This document shows, piece by piece, positions 19,484 through 28,174 of a stretch of DNA of 64,000 nt. A program made the translations under genes and the position numbers. Location: positions 1 through 64,000 of the forward strand of contig JAJRVS010000050.1 in the NCBI GenBank assembly GCA_024277195.1, read 5' to 3'. How positions within the stretch are numbered: the first letter of the stretch is position 1; each line of letters begins with the position of its first letter. The notes under the pieces were generated by a model. It did not search any database. It was given only the letters and a program-made list of their open reading frames with translations, and was not told the origin of the DNA. This DNA comes from Verrucomicrobiota bacterium. GTDB lineage: Bacteria; Verrucomicrobiota; Verrucomicrobiia; Verrucomicrobiales; DEV007.

Positions 19484-21205
19484 ATGGCCAATCTTCATGA
19501 ACTTGTGACTCTAGCTGAGGCGAATCCCGATGATTGGGAGGTTCGTTTGCAATTAGCCCAGGCTTATAAAGAGCTGGGGATGAATGATGAAGCGCTGAAT
19601 GCTCTGCGCGGCAATCCGTTGGCACCGATGACTTTGGGGCAATCCCGTATGGTGAAGGAATTGCGTTTGGAATTGGATCCTGAAGGCAAGGCGAGTATGA
19701 GTCAACCCGTGCATCCGGTATCGGGCAAGGTGATGGAGCGCGCCAATCCGGTGACGGGACCGGTAGCACCCAATGCGGTGACTGGCGAAGTTTTGCAAGT
19801 GGCGGAGGTGATTGAGGAAAGCGCACCGGTCGCGGTCGCGAGCGACGGGGTGCAGGAAGTGACTGGCGCGCAGCACCATCAAGGGGAACGGTCGATTGTA
19901 TTAGCTGGGGAAGTGGATCCTAATGCGATCAAGGTTCACGATAAGGACAGCGATGCGACTCAGAAGGCTTCCGCTTTGACGGTAGCGGTGTTGGTTCATG
20001 TGGGCATTGCCCTTCTTCTCGGGTTGGTGGCGATCTCGCTTCCGCCGGTGAACCCTCCGCAAATTGTAGCTACAGCTTATACGCCAGAGACGGATGAACA
20101 GATCGAGGAGGTTAAGATCCAGAAAAAATCCCAGGCAACTGCGTCGAGTGCGGCATCAACGCCAACTTTTGCGATCAGTTCGATGGCATCCTCACCGATT
20201 GCCATTCCAGACTTTGATGAATCCCAGAGTGTGGATGTGACACTTGGCATGACTGCTCAAACGGTGGGCGCTGGGATGAGTTTCACGCAAGGGGAAGGTG
20301 AATCGTCAATGGTGAACTTTTTTGGTATCCGCTCCAGTGGCAGCCGGATTGTTTTTGTGATCGAGGCGGCTCGTTTCATGCTGACCGACCGTAAAGGGGG
20401 GATTCCTGCTTTCACCAAAGTGAAGGATGAGATTGCTCAAATGATGGCTGGGATGAACCGGCAAACGGCTTTTAATATTGTTATTTTTGAAGGCAAGAAA
20501 ATAGCAACTTTTCGTGACGAGCTGGTAGCTGCTACCCCTTCCAATGTACGGCAGGCGATTGAGTGGTTTGATCCGATCAACAAAGAGTTTGAGAAGATTG
20601 GTATTCGTGACGGATTCACTTCGAAGCCGGTTAGTTCTGGTATTGAGCCAATTCCTGTGAATGATCTGATTCATTACATCAAAGCGATGCAGCGGGCTTT
20701 GGAGATGGACGTGAATGCGATGTTTGTACTGACCAGTGGTTGGATTCATCACCACAAGCCGATGGAAAAGCGTGAGTATGACAAGTGGATGCGCAAAAAA
20801 GGTTGGGGCAAAAAACAGGAGGAAGCCTGGGTGGATGCCTTGGCTAAAGCCAAGGTTTGGTTGACCAAGGAAAATGCGACCCGGAAAAAGAAAGGGGTGC
20901 CTCAGCGGGTGATCCGGGACTGGCATGAAGTGGTGGCGGAAATAATGCCCAATGTTCAACGCAAGCCGGGACCCAGTTATGAAATGGAGGAAGTGGAGGA
21001 TCAGATCAAAAACTCGGTGTCCATGTACTACCGAGCCAAGGGTAAACCCCGGCCTAAGATTAACATGGTGTGGTTCATTGGTTCGGATGAGGAACCCAGT
21101 ACGACGGTAGACACGCATTTCAAAAATATCACCAAGAGGAATCGTGGCAAAAAGAAAATTTTAGTGGGCATGGAGGGTTTGAAAAACGTGACAGGCGGCC
21201 CCTAG
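19484..21205 (+). CDS. vWA-like membrane protein, copy 3
   Basis: This 573-residue protein is closest to copy 2. The TPR-like N-terminus (DDWEVRLQLAQAYKELG), the membrane helix (His172) and the stalk around FAISSMASSPIAIP are nearly identical in protein, but the DNA differs at many silent positions. The vWA-like domain is less similar. Its metal motif is E294-A-A-R-F, and LSDG has become TSG (Ser418), so three metal ligands are gone. The C-terminus KRNRGKKKILVGMEGLKNV follows the family pattern. Function is unknown; a structural or partner-binding role is more likely than metal-dependent ligand binding. Confidence 0.83.
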   Translation: MANLHELVTLAEANPDDWEVRLQLAQAYKELGMNDEALNALRGNPLAPMTLGQSRMVKELRLELDPEGKASMSQPVHPVSGKVMERANPVTGPVAPNAVTGEVLQVAEVIEESAPVAVASDGVQEVTGAQHHQGERSIVLAGEVDPNAIKVHDKDSDATQKASALTVAVLVHVGIALLLGLVAISLPPVNPPQIVATAYTPETDEQIEEVKIQKKSQATASSAASTPTFAISSMASSPIAIPDFDESQSVDVTLGMTAQTVGAGMSFTQGEGESSMVNFFGIRSSGSRIVFVIEAARFMLTDRKGGIPAFTKVKDEIAQMMAGMNRQTAFNIVIFEGKKIATFRDELVAATPSNVRQAIEWFDPINKEFEKIGIRDGFTSKPVSSGIEPIPVNDLIHYIKAMQRALEMDVNAMFVLTSGWIHHHKPMEKREYDKWMRKKGWGKKQEEAWVDALAKAKVWLTKENATRKKKGVPQRVIRDWHEVVAEIMPNVQRKPGPSYEMEEVEDQIKNSVSMYYRAKGKPRPKINMVWFIGSDEEPSTTVDTHFKNITKRNRGKKKILVGMEGLKNVTGGP

Positions 21206-21501
21206 AGGATTTCAGTTACTCCTACTGTAGGGCGTCGTAGGGTACCTGCAGAAACTTTATATTGGCTGAGACTTGTAGGGATGCATGCTGAGAACGTCAT
21301 TAGAAATCCAACTAATTCTCAAAATAGTGGGATTGCCCCTTTCCTTGTTGGCACATGTTTTCCCGGAGCTTTATATCAATAGTAGCTTTACAGAAGGGAT
21401 AGGTAGAAGGTTTTACACATTTTAAAACAATGTGTAAAAAACCTTTCAACGATTATGATTTTATTCTGTCGAAATGGTGGTGGTGAAACCCCGATGATTA
21501 A
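21206..21501. promoter_or_regulatory. Spacer with strong hairpin ahead of copy 4
   Basis: In this 296-base gap the clear signal is an inverted repeat at 21407-21445. TTTTACACATT (21411-21421) pairs perfectly with AATGTGTAAAA (21429-21439), and outer AAGG/CCTT pairs across a 2-base bulge. It is 56 bases before the ATG at 21502, so it may be an operator or a leader hairpin. It lacks a T-run and is not a terminator. The CGAAAAYACGGTAT element of the other copies is absent. Confidence 0.5.
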
Positions 21502-23364
21502 ATGAGTCAAAAAGACCTGAATAGCTTGGAATCGATACTCGCTTTGGTTCCATGTGATTGGGATCTTAGGTTGGCTTTGATTCAGGCTTATGTGCTCTGT
21601 GATCAGAAGGATGAAGCCAAGCGATTGGTCAGGGAATCTCCCGATGCGGCAGGGCCGGCACCTGCTCATGTTCAATACCGGCTGCACCGCATGCTGACGG
21701 AGGGCCGTTCAGCAGCCGAGGAGTTCGCTCGCGAAGACGCTGCTAACGGGGTGACAAGTGAGGTGGATGTGACCAGTGCGGCTTTTGTGGAGCAGGTGAC
21801 AGCAGGCCAACCATCGTCATCAGTTTTGGACGAAGTAGTAGGCGGGCCGAAATCTTTGCCTTTGGCGGTGGAAGGGAGTCATGAAAAACCAGAGAGCGGA
21901 GAGGTTTTAATAGAAGAGGATTTTTCTGCCCGCAGGCCTTCTGTTGTCAGCAAGATTGAGGCATCCAATGAACAGGTGTTGGTGAAGGTGGGGGGATCAG
22001 AACAGCGTCAACGGGCCTTGGACAACAGTCGTTTTGTGATTGAATCCGCGGAAGACTTCCGTCCCTTGCAGCGTGAAGCTGTCGCGGGCCAGAAGATGTC
22101 GGCATTCTCCTTTGCCCTATTGGTTCACATGTGCTTGATATTTTTGTTAGGAGCGATTGTGATTGCGATTCCACTGCAGGCTCCGCCTCAGATCGTAGCG
22201 GTCAATGTGTCAGCAGATCGAATTCTCGACGTGCCACCGAAGCGGGTGGATAAAAAGAAGAACCCCGATCGTTCTGCGGCGTCGGCCAAGGCTACGGTGG
22301 TGATCAGTTCTTCAGTTGCTTCCCCGGTCACGGTGCCTGACTTTCAAGAGACGGCATCTACCGATGTGGCGGCCTATTTGACTGACATGAAAGCGGGCCT
22401 AGGAATGAGCCTGGAGGGTGAAGCGGAAGAGTCGGATGTTAATTTTTTTGGAATTCAATCAGGAGGACGAAAGATTGCGTTCATTGTGGATGCGAGTCCG
22501 GAAATGTTGGTGGATGAAAAGGGGGGCATGTTTGCTTACGACAAGGTGAAGGATGAAGTGGAGCAAATGTTGGCTTCTTTGAACCGGGGGACTTCTTTTA
22601 ATATTTTATTATACCAGGGCAAACGAGTGAAGGTTTATCAATCTGAGTTAGTGCAGGCGCGACCGTCCAATGTTCGTTTGGCGATTGAGTGGCTTGCTCC
22701 GCTCAATCGTAATTATAAAAATCTGGGTTTAAGTCGTAGCGCTGACAGTGCTTCTGTGATTCCAGGTAATGAACCAATTGCCAGTGGCGATATCAGCGCT
22801 TATGCCAAGGCTGTTCAGATAGCTTTGGAAATGGATGTGAATACGGTTTTTGTCATAGCTGGGGGTTATGTGCGAATGGCTCGGACGATGCCACCAACGA
22901 AGACCCCGGCGACGACGGCGACGGCCCCGCAGGTGGATGCCAAGGAGCGGGCAGCGTGGAATAAAGCATTGCAAAAAACCCGTGATTGGTTGAAACGGGA
23001 AAATGAGGCGCGGCAAAAAAAGGGATTGGCTCCTAAGGTCGTGATTAACTTCGCCGCATTGGTCAGGCAGGTGACCGGGGCAAGTCCTCCACGCGCACGG
23101 GGCGGTGGTGGTGGAGGGGGTGCCCGCAGTAAACCTCCTTACACGGCAGAAGAGGTCGAATTGCATGTCAAAAACCTGGTGAATAAATATTATCGCGAAG
23201 AGAACAAACCTTTGCCCCAGTTGAACCTGGTGCTGTTTCTGGGTAAGGGTGAGGATATTGGAGAATACAAGGATCACTTCCGCCGACTCACACGACGAAA
23301 CAAGGGGAAGTTAAAAATTCTTGAAGGTCTGGAGGCGCTGAAGGATGTGACTGCCGAGCAGTGA
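21502..23364 (+). CDS. vWA-like membrane protein, copy 4 (most divergent)
   Basis: This 620-residue protein is the largest and most divergent copy. Its N-terminal helical unit (CDWDLRLALIQAYVL) has lost the MANLHELV start. A long acidic linker leads to the membrane helix (about 199-223) with His209 at the conserved place. The vWA-like domain has D330-A-S-P-E at the metal motif and AGG (Gly454) where LSDG is expected. A Gly-rich loop (ARGGGGGGGARSK) replaces the short link of the other copies. The end, TRRNKGKLKILEGLEALKDV, keeps the family pattern. A strong bidirectional terminator follows at 23403. Confidence 0.82.
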   Translation: MSQKDLNSLESILALVPCDWDLRLALIQAYVLCDQKDEAKRLVRESPDAAGPAPAHVQYRLHRMLTEGRSAAEEFAREDAANGVTSEVDVTSAAFVEQVTAGQPSSSVLDEVVGGPKSLPLAVEGSHEKPESGEVLIEEDFSARRPSVVSKIEASNEQVLVKVGGSEQRQRALDNSRFVIESAEDFRPLQREAVAGQKMSAFSFALLVHMCLIFLLGAIVIAIPLQAPPQIVAVNVSADRILDVPPKRVDKKKNPDRSAASAKATVVISSSVASPVTVPDFQETASTDVAAYLTDMKAGLGMSLEGEAEESDVNFFGIQSGGRKIAFIVDASPEMLVDEKGGMFAYDKVKDEVEQMLASLNRGTSFNILLYQGKRVKVYQSELVQARPSNVRLAIEWLAPLNRNYKNLGLSRSADSASVIPGNEPIASGDISAYAKAVQIALEMDVNTVFVIAGGYVRMARTMPPTKTPATTATAPQVDAKERAAWNKALQKTRDWLKRENEARQKKGLAPKVVINFAALVRQVTGASPPRARGGGGGGGARSKPPYTAEEVELHVKNLVNKYYREENKPLPQLNLVLFLGKGEDIGEYKDHFRRLTRRNKGKLKILEGLEALKDVTAEQ

Positions 23365-23402
23365 AAGTGGTGGGTGGATGTAGTCTAGTCTTGCGTGGGC
23401 AT

Positions 23403-23434
23403 AAAAAAGGCGCAGTAAGAACTGCGCCTTTTTT
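23403..23434. terminator. Bidirectional rho-independent terminator
   Basis: A perfect 14-bp stem, AAAAAAGGCGCAGT (23403-23416) and ACTGCGCCTTTTTT (23421-23434), encloses a 4-base loop. Because it starts with A-runs and ends in T-runs it works in both directions. It ends the vWA-like array on the plus strand and the Gfo/Idh/MocA gene on the minus strand. Confidence 0.92.
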
Positions 23435-23466
23435 GATTTAACCTTGTTAAGAAAGTTAGCTTGGAT

Positions 23467-24792
23467 TTATACGTTTTGCGTTTCTGCAACACCGGGGATA
23501 GCCAGCGGACGCACGGGAAGTTTGCCATCCAGACTAAGGTTGTCCGGCACCAGTTTTTCAGGACTGTTGTTGATATCTTCCCAAGTGATTTTTTTGCCGG
23601 AGTAGGCGGCGTGACGCGCCATGATTCCCAGCATGGTGCTGCGAGCGACCCATTCCTCATCGCTGTGGCGTTTGCCGCTGCGGATCGAGGCGAAAAACTC
23701 ATCGTGCTCAACTTGGTATTTGTTGGTTTTTTTGCGGCTGCGGAAACGGTAAGGGTTTTTGCCAACGATTTCGGCTTTTTTATCACCAAAGGTGGCGTTG
23801 CCGTCAGCTCCGATGATGTGGTCGAAGTTTTCCTTGTAAGTCCCTGCTCCATATTGGCTCCAGTCCACATGGGCGCGGGTGCCGTTTTTGTATTCGTAGG
23901 TCACGTGGTAGTGATCAAATGTATTACTGACGTTGTTGGGTCGCTGGCGACCTCCCATGGCGGTGCAAGCAACTGGGATTTCGTCGTTCATGGCCCAGGA
24001 GGCGCGATCTACGCTGTGGATGGCTTGTTCGACCAGTCCGTCGGCGCTAGCCCAGGTGTAATTGTGCCAGTTTTTGAGCTGCCATTCGGTATCGCTCATT
24101 CCTTCGGGGCGGTCTGCTTCGGGAGGCATGGCGTAAGCGAGGCTGGCGTAGTAAGTGCTGTGCACAGCTTTGATCTCGCCGATGTCGCCGTTGTGAATGC
24201 GTTTGAACAGTTCACGACCGTTTTGTGAATAACGGTAACAGAGCCCACAAAGCACTGAGAGATTTTTGTCTGCAGCAATTTTACTGGTGGCGAGGAAATC
24301 CTTGATGCCTGCCACATCGGTAGCGATGGGTTTTTCCACGAAAGTGTGGATGCCTGCTTCGATCGCAGCTTTGAACTGCTGTGGACGAAAGGCCGGAGGA
24401 GTGGTGAGCAGAATGACGTCGACGCCTGAGTCGATCACTTTTTTGTAAGCGTCGAGTCCGGCAAAGGTGTTTTGCACGTTGAATTTTTTTGGATTCTGAC
24501 GAGCGATCAGGCGCATTTGCTTCATGATCTTGTCCTCGTAGAGGTCGCCAATGGCGGTGAGCTCGACGTTGTCATCGGCGGTCATCGCTTGAACGGCGGC
24601 ACCTGTTCCGCGTCCGCCACAACCAACTAGGCCGATCTTGAGTTTTTTGGTATCCTCGGCGCCAAAAGTGACACTGGGAAAAGCAAATTTTGAAGCTACG
24701 GCTCCAGCAGCCAGAGCGGTGGTGGTTTTACTGAGGAACGCTCGACGGGAAGCGTTTTCACTTGGTTTTGATGAATCTTGTTTGTTGTTCAT
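23467..24792 (-). CDS. Tat-exported Gfo/Idh/MocA-family oxidoreductase
   Basis: This 441-residue NAD(P)-dependent oxidoreductase probably acts on a sugar derivative. The N-terminus has a twin-arginine signal (SRRAFLSKTT, about 14-23, then an Ala-rich region), as in many verrucomicrobial and planctomycetal members. The Rossmann motif is GLVGCGGRGTG (near residue 54). The family motif EKPIATDVAGIKD carries the catalytic Lys, and a DGLVEQAIHSVD stretch contains the active-site His. It stands alone on the minus strand, with its own terminator at 23403. The substrate cannot be told from the sequence. Confidence 0.9.
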   Translation of the reverse strand: MNNKQDSSKPSENASRRAFLSKTTTALAAGAVASKFAFPSVTFGAEDTKKLKIGLVGCGGRGTGAAVQAMTADDNVELTAIGDLYEDKIMKQMRLIARQNPKKFNVQNTFAGLDAYKKVIDSGVDVILLTTPPAFRPQQFKAAIEAGIHTFVEKPIATDVAGIKDFLATSKIAADKNLSVLCGLCYRYSQNGRELFKRIHNGDIGEIKAVHSTYYASLAYAMPPEADRPEGMSDTEWQLKNWHNYTWASADGLVEQAIHSVDRASWAMNDEIPVACTAMGGRQRPNNVSNTFDHYHVTYEYKNGTRAHVDWSQYGAGTYKENFDHIIGADGNATFGDKKAEIVGKNPYRFRSRKKTNKYQVEHDEFFASIRSGKRHSDEEWVARSTMLGIMARHAAYSGKKITWEDINNSPEKLVPDNLSLDGKLPVRPLAIPGVAETQNV

Positions 24793-24991
24793 AAATTATC
24801 AATGTTTGCGGGAATGTGGGGCAGGAATAATTCTCTGTCCAGTGGCATTCCTTGAAGAAGCGCGCAGTTGCCTGGAGTGCAAGGTAAGAGTTTGACTGAA
24901 AATTCACAATAACTCCCTGTATTTTGAGCTTAAAGCGTTCTGAGAAGCCATTTCTATCTTACTTTTCCTATCATAGGGCTTGGATCATTGC

Positions 24992-25020
24992 TTGAGAAAG
25001 TGTAGGGGCTTGGCTAGTAT
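24992..25020 (+). promoter_or_regulatory. Possible promoter of tdh-kbl
   Basis: TTGAGA (24992-24997) and TAGTAT (25015-25020) are separated by 17 bases. Transcription would begin around 25027, almost at the ATG at 25029, giving a near-leaderless mRNA. No Shine-Dalgarno sequence is visible, which is consistent. The match to the -10 consensus is only moderate. Confidence 0.35.
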
Positions 25021-25028
25021 TTTATCTT

Positions 25029-26057
25029 ATGAAAGCATTGGTGAAAAAAGAAGCGACCCAGGGATTATGGCTCGAAGATGTGCCAGAACCAGAGATTGGG
25101 ATCAATGATGTCTTGATCAAGGTGATCAAGACATCGATTTGTGGCACCGATGTGCATATCTATGAGTGGGATGAGTGGGCGCAAAAGACGATTCCGGTAC
25201 CGATGGTGGTGGGACACGAATTTGTCGGGCGGGTGGCGGCGGTGGGTAACAACGTGCATGATTTTCACGAGGGAGAGATTGTCAGTGGAGAGGGACACAT
25301 TGTTTGCGGGCACTGTCGCAATTGCCTGGCGGGGCGGCGGCATTTGTGTGCCGATACCAAGGGGGTAGGGGTGGATCGTCCGGGTGCTTTTGCGGAGTAT
25401 CTTTCGATCCCGATGACCAATGTGTGGCATGCGGATCCGGAAATTCCCCTGGAGCAGATTTCTTGTTTTGACCCTTTGGGCAACGCGGTTCATAGCACTT
25501 TGGAATTTGATGTGCTGGGCGAGGATGTATTGATCATAGGAGCGGGGCCGATCGGAATCATGTGTGTGGCGATTGCCAAACATGCCGGTGCCCGTCACAT
25601 TGTGATTTCGGACATGAATGAATACCGCCTCGATTTGGCCAAAAAAATGGGAGTGAGTCTGACGGTGAACCTGGCCAAGGGGGGGACAGTGGCGCAGGCT
25701 CAAAAAACACTGGGCATGAAGGAGGGCTTTGATGTTTGTCTCGAGATGTCCGGTGCCCCACCCGCTTTGGCTGACATCGTCACCAATGCTTGTCATGGCG
25801 CAAAAATCGCCTTGTTAGGCATCTTGCCAAATAGCGCTAAAATTGATTGGAACTCGGTTATATTCAATGGATTGACGATCAAAGGGATTTACGGACGAGA
25901 GATGTATGAGACTTGGTATAAAATGACCGCGATGATTCAGAGCGGGATGGATATTTCGCCAGTGATCACTCATCGGATTGGTTATGAGGATTTTGAAGAG
26001 GGTTTTGCTGCTATGCGTAGCGGGCAGTCGGGCAAGGTGGTGATGGATTGGGAGTGA
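25029..26057 (+). CDS. tdh: L-threonine 3-dehydrogenase
   Basis: Tdh oxidises L-threonine to 2-amino-3-ketobutyrate with NAD. The 342-residue zinc-dependent medium-chain dehydrogenase has catalytic-site residues Cys38 (SICGTD) and His63-Glu64 (GHEF). The structural zinc site is C93-G-H-C96-R-N-C99 with Cys107. The nucleotide-binding motif is GAGPIGIM. The next gene, kbl, starts 41 bases later and uses the product, so both form a threonine-to-glycine operon. The length and sequence match the enterobacterial enzyme closely. Confidence 0.95.
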   Translation: MKALVKKEATQGLWLEDVPEPEIGINDVLIKVIKTSICGTDVHIYEWDEWAQKTIPVPMVVGHEFVGRVAAVGNNVHDFHEGEIVSGEGHIVCGHCRNCLAGRRHLCADTKGVGVDRPGAFAEYLSIPMTNVWHADPEIPLEQISCFDPLGNAVHSTLEFDVLGEDVLIIGAGPIGIMCVAIAKHAGARHIVISDMNEYRLDLAKKMGVSLTVNLAKGGTVAQAQKTLGMKEGFDVCLEMSGAPPALADIVTNACHGAKIALLGILPNSAKIDWNSVIFNGLTIKGIYGREMYETWYKMTAMIQSGMDISPVITHRIGYEDFEEGFAAMRSGQSGKVVMDWE

Positions 26058-26098
26058 GTATTCAGGAGGTAGGAGATAATATTTAGAAAACAGAATTT

Positions 26099-27301
26099 AT
26101 GTATCAGCAGGTTAAAGATTCTTTGGACGCGGCTTTGCAGGAAATCCGCGATAGTGGTTTGTGGAAAAGTGAGCGCACCATTGCCAGCCCGCAGGCGGCT
26201 CGGATTCGCTTGGCGCAGGATGGGCGCGAGGTGATCAATATGTGTGCCAACAATTATCTGGGATTGTCGGATAATGAGGAAATTAGTAAGGCGGCGTCAC
26301 AGGCGATGGAGAAGTGGGGTTATGGTCTGTCCTCGGTGCGCTTCATTTGTGGCAAACAGGAGATTCATGAACAGTTGGAGGTCGAGCTGTCTCAGTTTCT
26401 AGGGACGGAGGATTCGATTTTATTTGCGGCGTGTTTTGATGCCAACGGCGCGGTGTTCGAGCCTTTGCTGGGTGAGGATGATGCGATCGTCAGCGATTCG
26501 CTAAACCATGCCAGCATCATTGATGGTATTCGTTTGTGCAAAGCCAAGCGTTACCGTTATGCTAATAACGATCTGAATGCTTTGGAGGATCAGTTAAAGC
26601 AGGCGAGAGCAGATGTGACCAAGGGACGGATCATGATCGCTACCGACGGGGTGTTCAGTATGGATGGCACGATTGCTCATTTGGATGGGATTTGTGATTT
26701 GGCTGAAAAATACCAGGCACTGGTGATGGTGGATGATTGCCATTCTACCGGATTCATGGGGAAAACGGGACGTGGCACTCATGAACACCACGATTGCATG
26801 TCGCGGGTGGACATTTTGACCGGTACTTTTGGCAAGGCTTTGGGCGGGGCCAGCGGGGGATATGTCAGTGGACGTAAGGAGATTATAGAGCTGCTGAGAC
26901 AACGGGCACGGCCATATTTGTTTTCAAATTCGCTGGCGCCGGCTATTTGTGGAGGCTCGCTGAAGGCTTTGCGAATGTTGTCGCAATCAACTGAGCGCCG
27001 GGATCGCTTGTGGAGCAATACGGCCTTTTATCGGCGGCGTCTGGAAGAAGAGGGTTTTACCATTCCCGGAAAAGAAACGCCGCATCCGATCGTGCCAATT
27101 ATGCTGGGAGATGCCAAGATCGCGCAGGCGGCATCGGCGAAATTATTGGACAAGGGAGTGTATGCGATTGGTTTTTTCTACCCAGTGGTGGCCAAAGGAG
27201 CGGCCCGGATTCGCACCCAGGTGTCTGCAGGGCATTCGGAGGCAGATTTGGAAGAAGCTGTGCAGGCTTTTGTGTCGGTGCGGTCTGAGCTGGACTGGTG
27301 A
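26099..27301 (+). CDS. kbl: Glycine C-acetyltransferase (2-amino-3-ketobutyrate CoA ligase)
   Basis: Kbl splits 2-amino-3-ketobutyrate with CoA to glycine and acetyl-CoA, completing threonine breakdown begun by Tdh. It is a PLP-dependent alpha-oxoamine synthase of 400 residues. The PLP lysine is Lys246 in [14 protein letters not shown]. Other family motifs are [24 protein letters not shown] and [17 protein letters not shown]. The gene lies 41 bases after tdh on the same strand. Confidence 0.95.
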   Translation: MYQQVKDSLDAALQEIRDSGLWKSERTIASPQAARIRLAQDGREVINMCANNYLGLSDNEEISKAASQAMEKWGYGLSSVRFICGKQEIHEQLEVELSQFLGTEDSILFAACFDANGAVFEPLLGEDDAIVSDSLNHASIIDGIRLCKAKRYRYANNDLNALEDQLKQARADVTKGRIMIATDGVFSMDGTIAHLDGICDLAEKYQALVMVDDCHSTGFMGKTGRGTHEHHDCMSRVDILTGTFGKALGGASGGYVSGRKEIIELLRQRARPYLFSNSLAPAICGGSLKALRMLSQSTERRDRLWSNTAFYRRRLEEEGFTIPGKETPHPIVPIMLGDAKIAQAASAKLLDKGVYAIGFFYPVVAKGAARIRTQVSAGHSEADLEEAVQAFVSVRSELDW

Positions 27302-27507
27302 GGAGGCAAGGGTAATTGAAAGGGGGGGTAATATTGTTTTAAATAGCCCTGGCTACAATTGTTTTACGAGTATTGAAGTGAGGTCGCAGAGGGTAAATGT
27401 TACGTTATTTAGAATAACTCTAAGATTAGCTGAAAATAAAAATTGAGGAGTTATAGGTAGGAGCAGTGCAAGGCGAGGGTTAGTGGCGGAGATAAATACA
27501 AATAGGT

Positions 27508-27535
27508 TTGACTTTGGAATTGTGCTGGATAAAAT
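27508..27535 (+). promoter_or_regulatory. Sigma-70-like promoter for the lipoprotein pair
   Basis: TTGACT (27508-27513) and TAAAAT (27530-27535), each matching 5 of 6 consensus bases, are separated by 16 bases. Transcription would start near 27542, giving a leader of about 90 bases before the ATG at 27636. Confidence 0.5.
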
Positions 27536-27567
27536 CTATCTTCCAAATTAAGATAGCTGTTTTTTTG
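27536..27567 (+). promoter_or_regulatory. Palindrome abutting the -10 box (operator or terminator)
   Basis: CTATCTT (27536-27542) and AAGATAG (27550-27556) form a perfect 7-7-7 palindrome, followed by CTG and a T-run (27560-27566). Read as DNA it sits over the predicted start point, where a repressor would bind. Read as RNA from upstream it looks like a terminator for tdh-kbl, although it is 235 bases after kbl. Both are possible. Confidence 0.4.
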
Positions 27568-27635
27568 GTTTAAGATATTTTAATCAAATTGGAGTTTAAA
27601 AAATCATTTGAATGAGGATTTAATTATTAAATTTA

Positions 27636-28172
27636 ATGCACATATTATCACAATTATTTAAGACGAGTGTTGTAGCGATTGCCTTATGCCTGCTGGTTGG
27701 TTGCAATGCTGACGAATATGATAAATTGAGAGCAGAGAATAGTAAGCTTGTAGCTGAAATACGATTGCTGAAGGATCAGTTATATGAGTTAGAGTCTAAA
27801 AAGCAAAAGGATTTGCAATTGGTGAGGGAGATAGAAATAATTCAAAGGAAAGAGAAAGAAGCTAAGATTGAAATAACGGATATTGCAGAGTATCATCGAG
27901 ATCTTAAATCTGCGATTGATTACACCGTGTCATTGGCAAATTCTTGGAAAATGGCTACTCGAAAATCTTTGATTGGCGAGCATTTGGGTGTGTTGCGCAT
28001 GGATGGGAAGACAATCACAAATACCAAAGTTATTAAATTGAATGCTGAAACAGTCGTTTTAAAGCATGATCAGGGAGAAGATGAGTTTAAGCTTGCGGAT
28101 TTACCTGAGCCGATCAGAAAAAAGCTCATTCATGAGCCAACTATTCTTCTTGAAGCTGAAATTGTTAATTAG
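27636..28172 (+). CDS. Coiled-coil lipoprotein of unknown function
   Basis: I recognise no named family. The 178-residue product has a lipoprotein signal (LCLLVGC, Cys23), then a coiled coil (about 28-90, heptads in YDKLRAENSKLVAEIRLLK). The C-terminal domain (about 118-170) holds GKTITNTKVIKLNAETVVL and a LADLPEPIRKKL ending. That small beta-rich domain with a final LPxxIRxxL helix is frequent in verrucomicrobial envelope proteins, and a variant is in the next gene. The next gene starts 2 bases after the stop, so they are probably coexpressed. Codon use is A+T-rich compared with neighbours. Confidence 0.72.
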   Translation: MHILSQLFKTSVVAIALCLLVGCNADEYDKLRAENSKLVAEIRLLKDQLYELESKKQKDLQLVREIEIIQRKEKEAKIEITDIAEYHRDLKSAIDYTVSLANSWKMATRKSLIGEHLGVLRMDGKTITNTKVIKLNAETVVLKHDQGEDEFKLADLPEPIRKKLIHEPTILLEAEIVN

Positions 28173-28174
28173 TC

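Larger units (their letters stand above)
27302..27635. other. A+T-rich intergenic region upstream of a lipoprotein pair
   Basis: This 334-base stretch has no convincing reading frame. It is visibly richer in A+T than the tdh-kbl side and marks the left edge of a patch running to 29195. It holds a good sigma-70-like promoter (27508-27535) and an adjacent palindrome (27536-27556), described separately. Nothing else was recognised. Confidence 0.6.
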
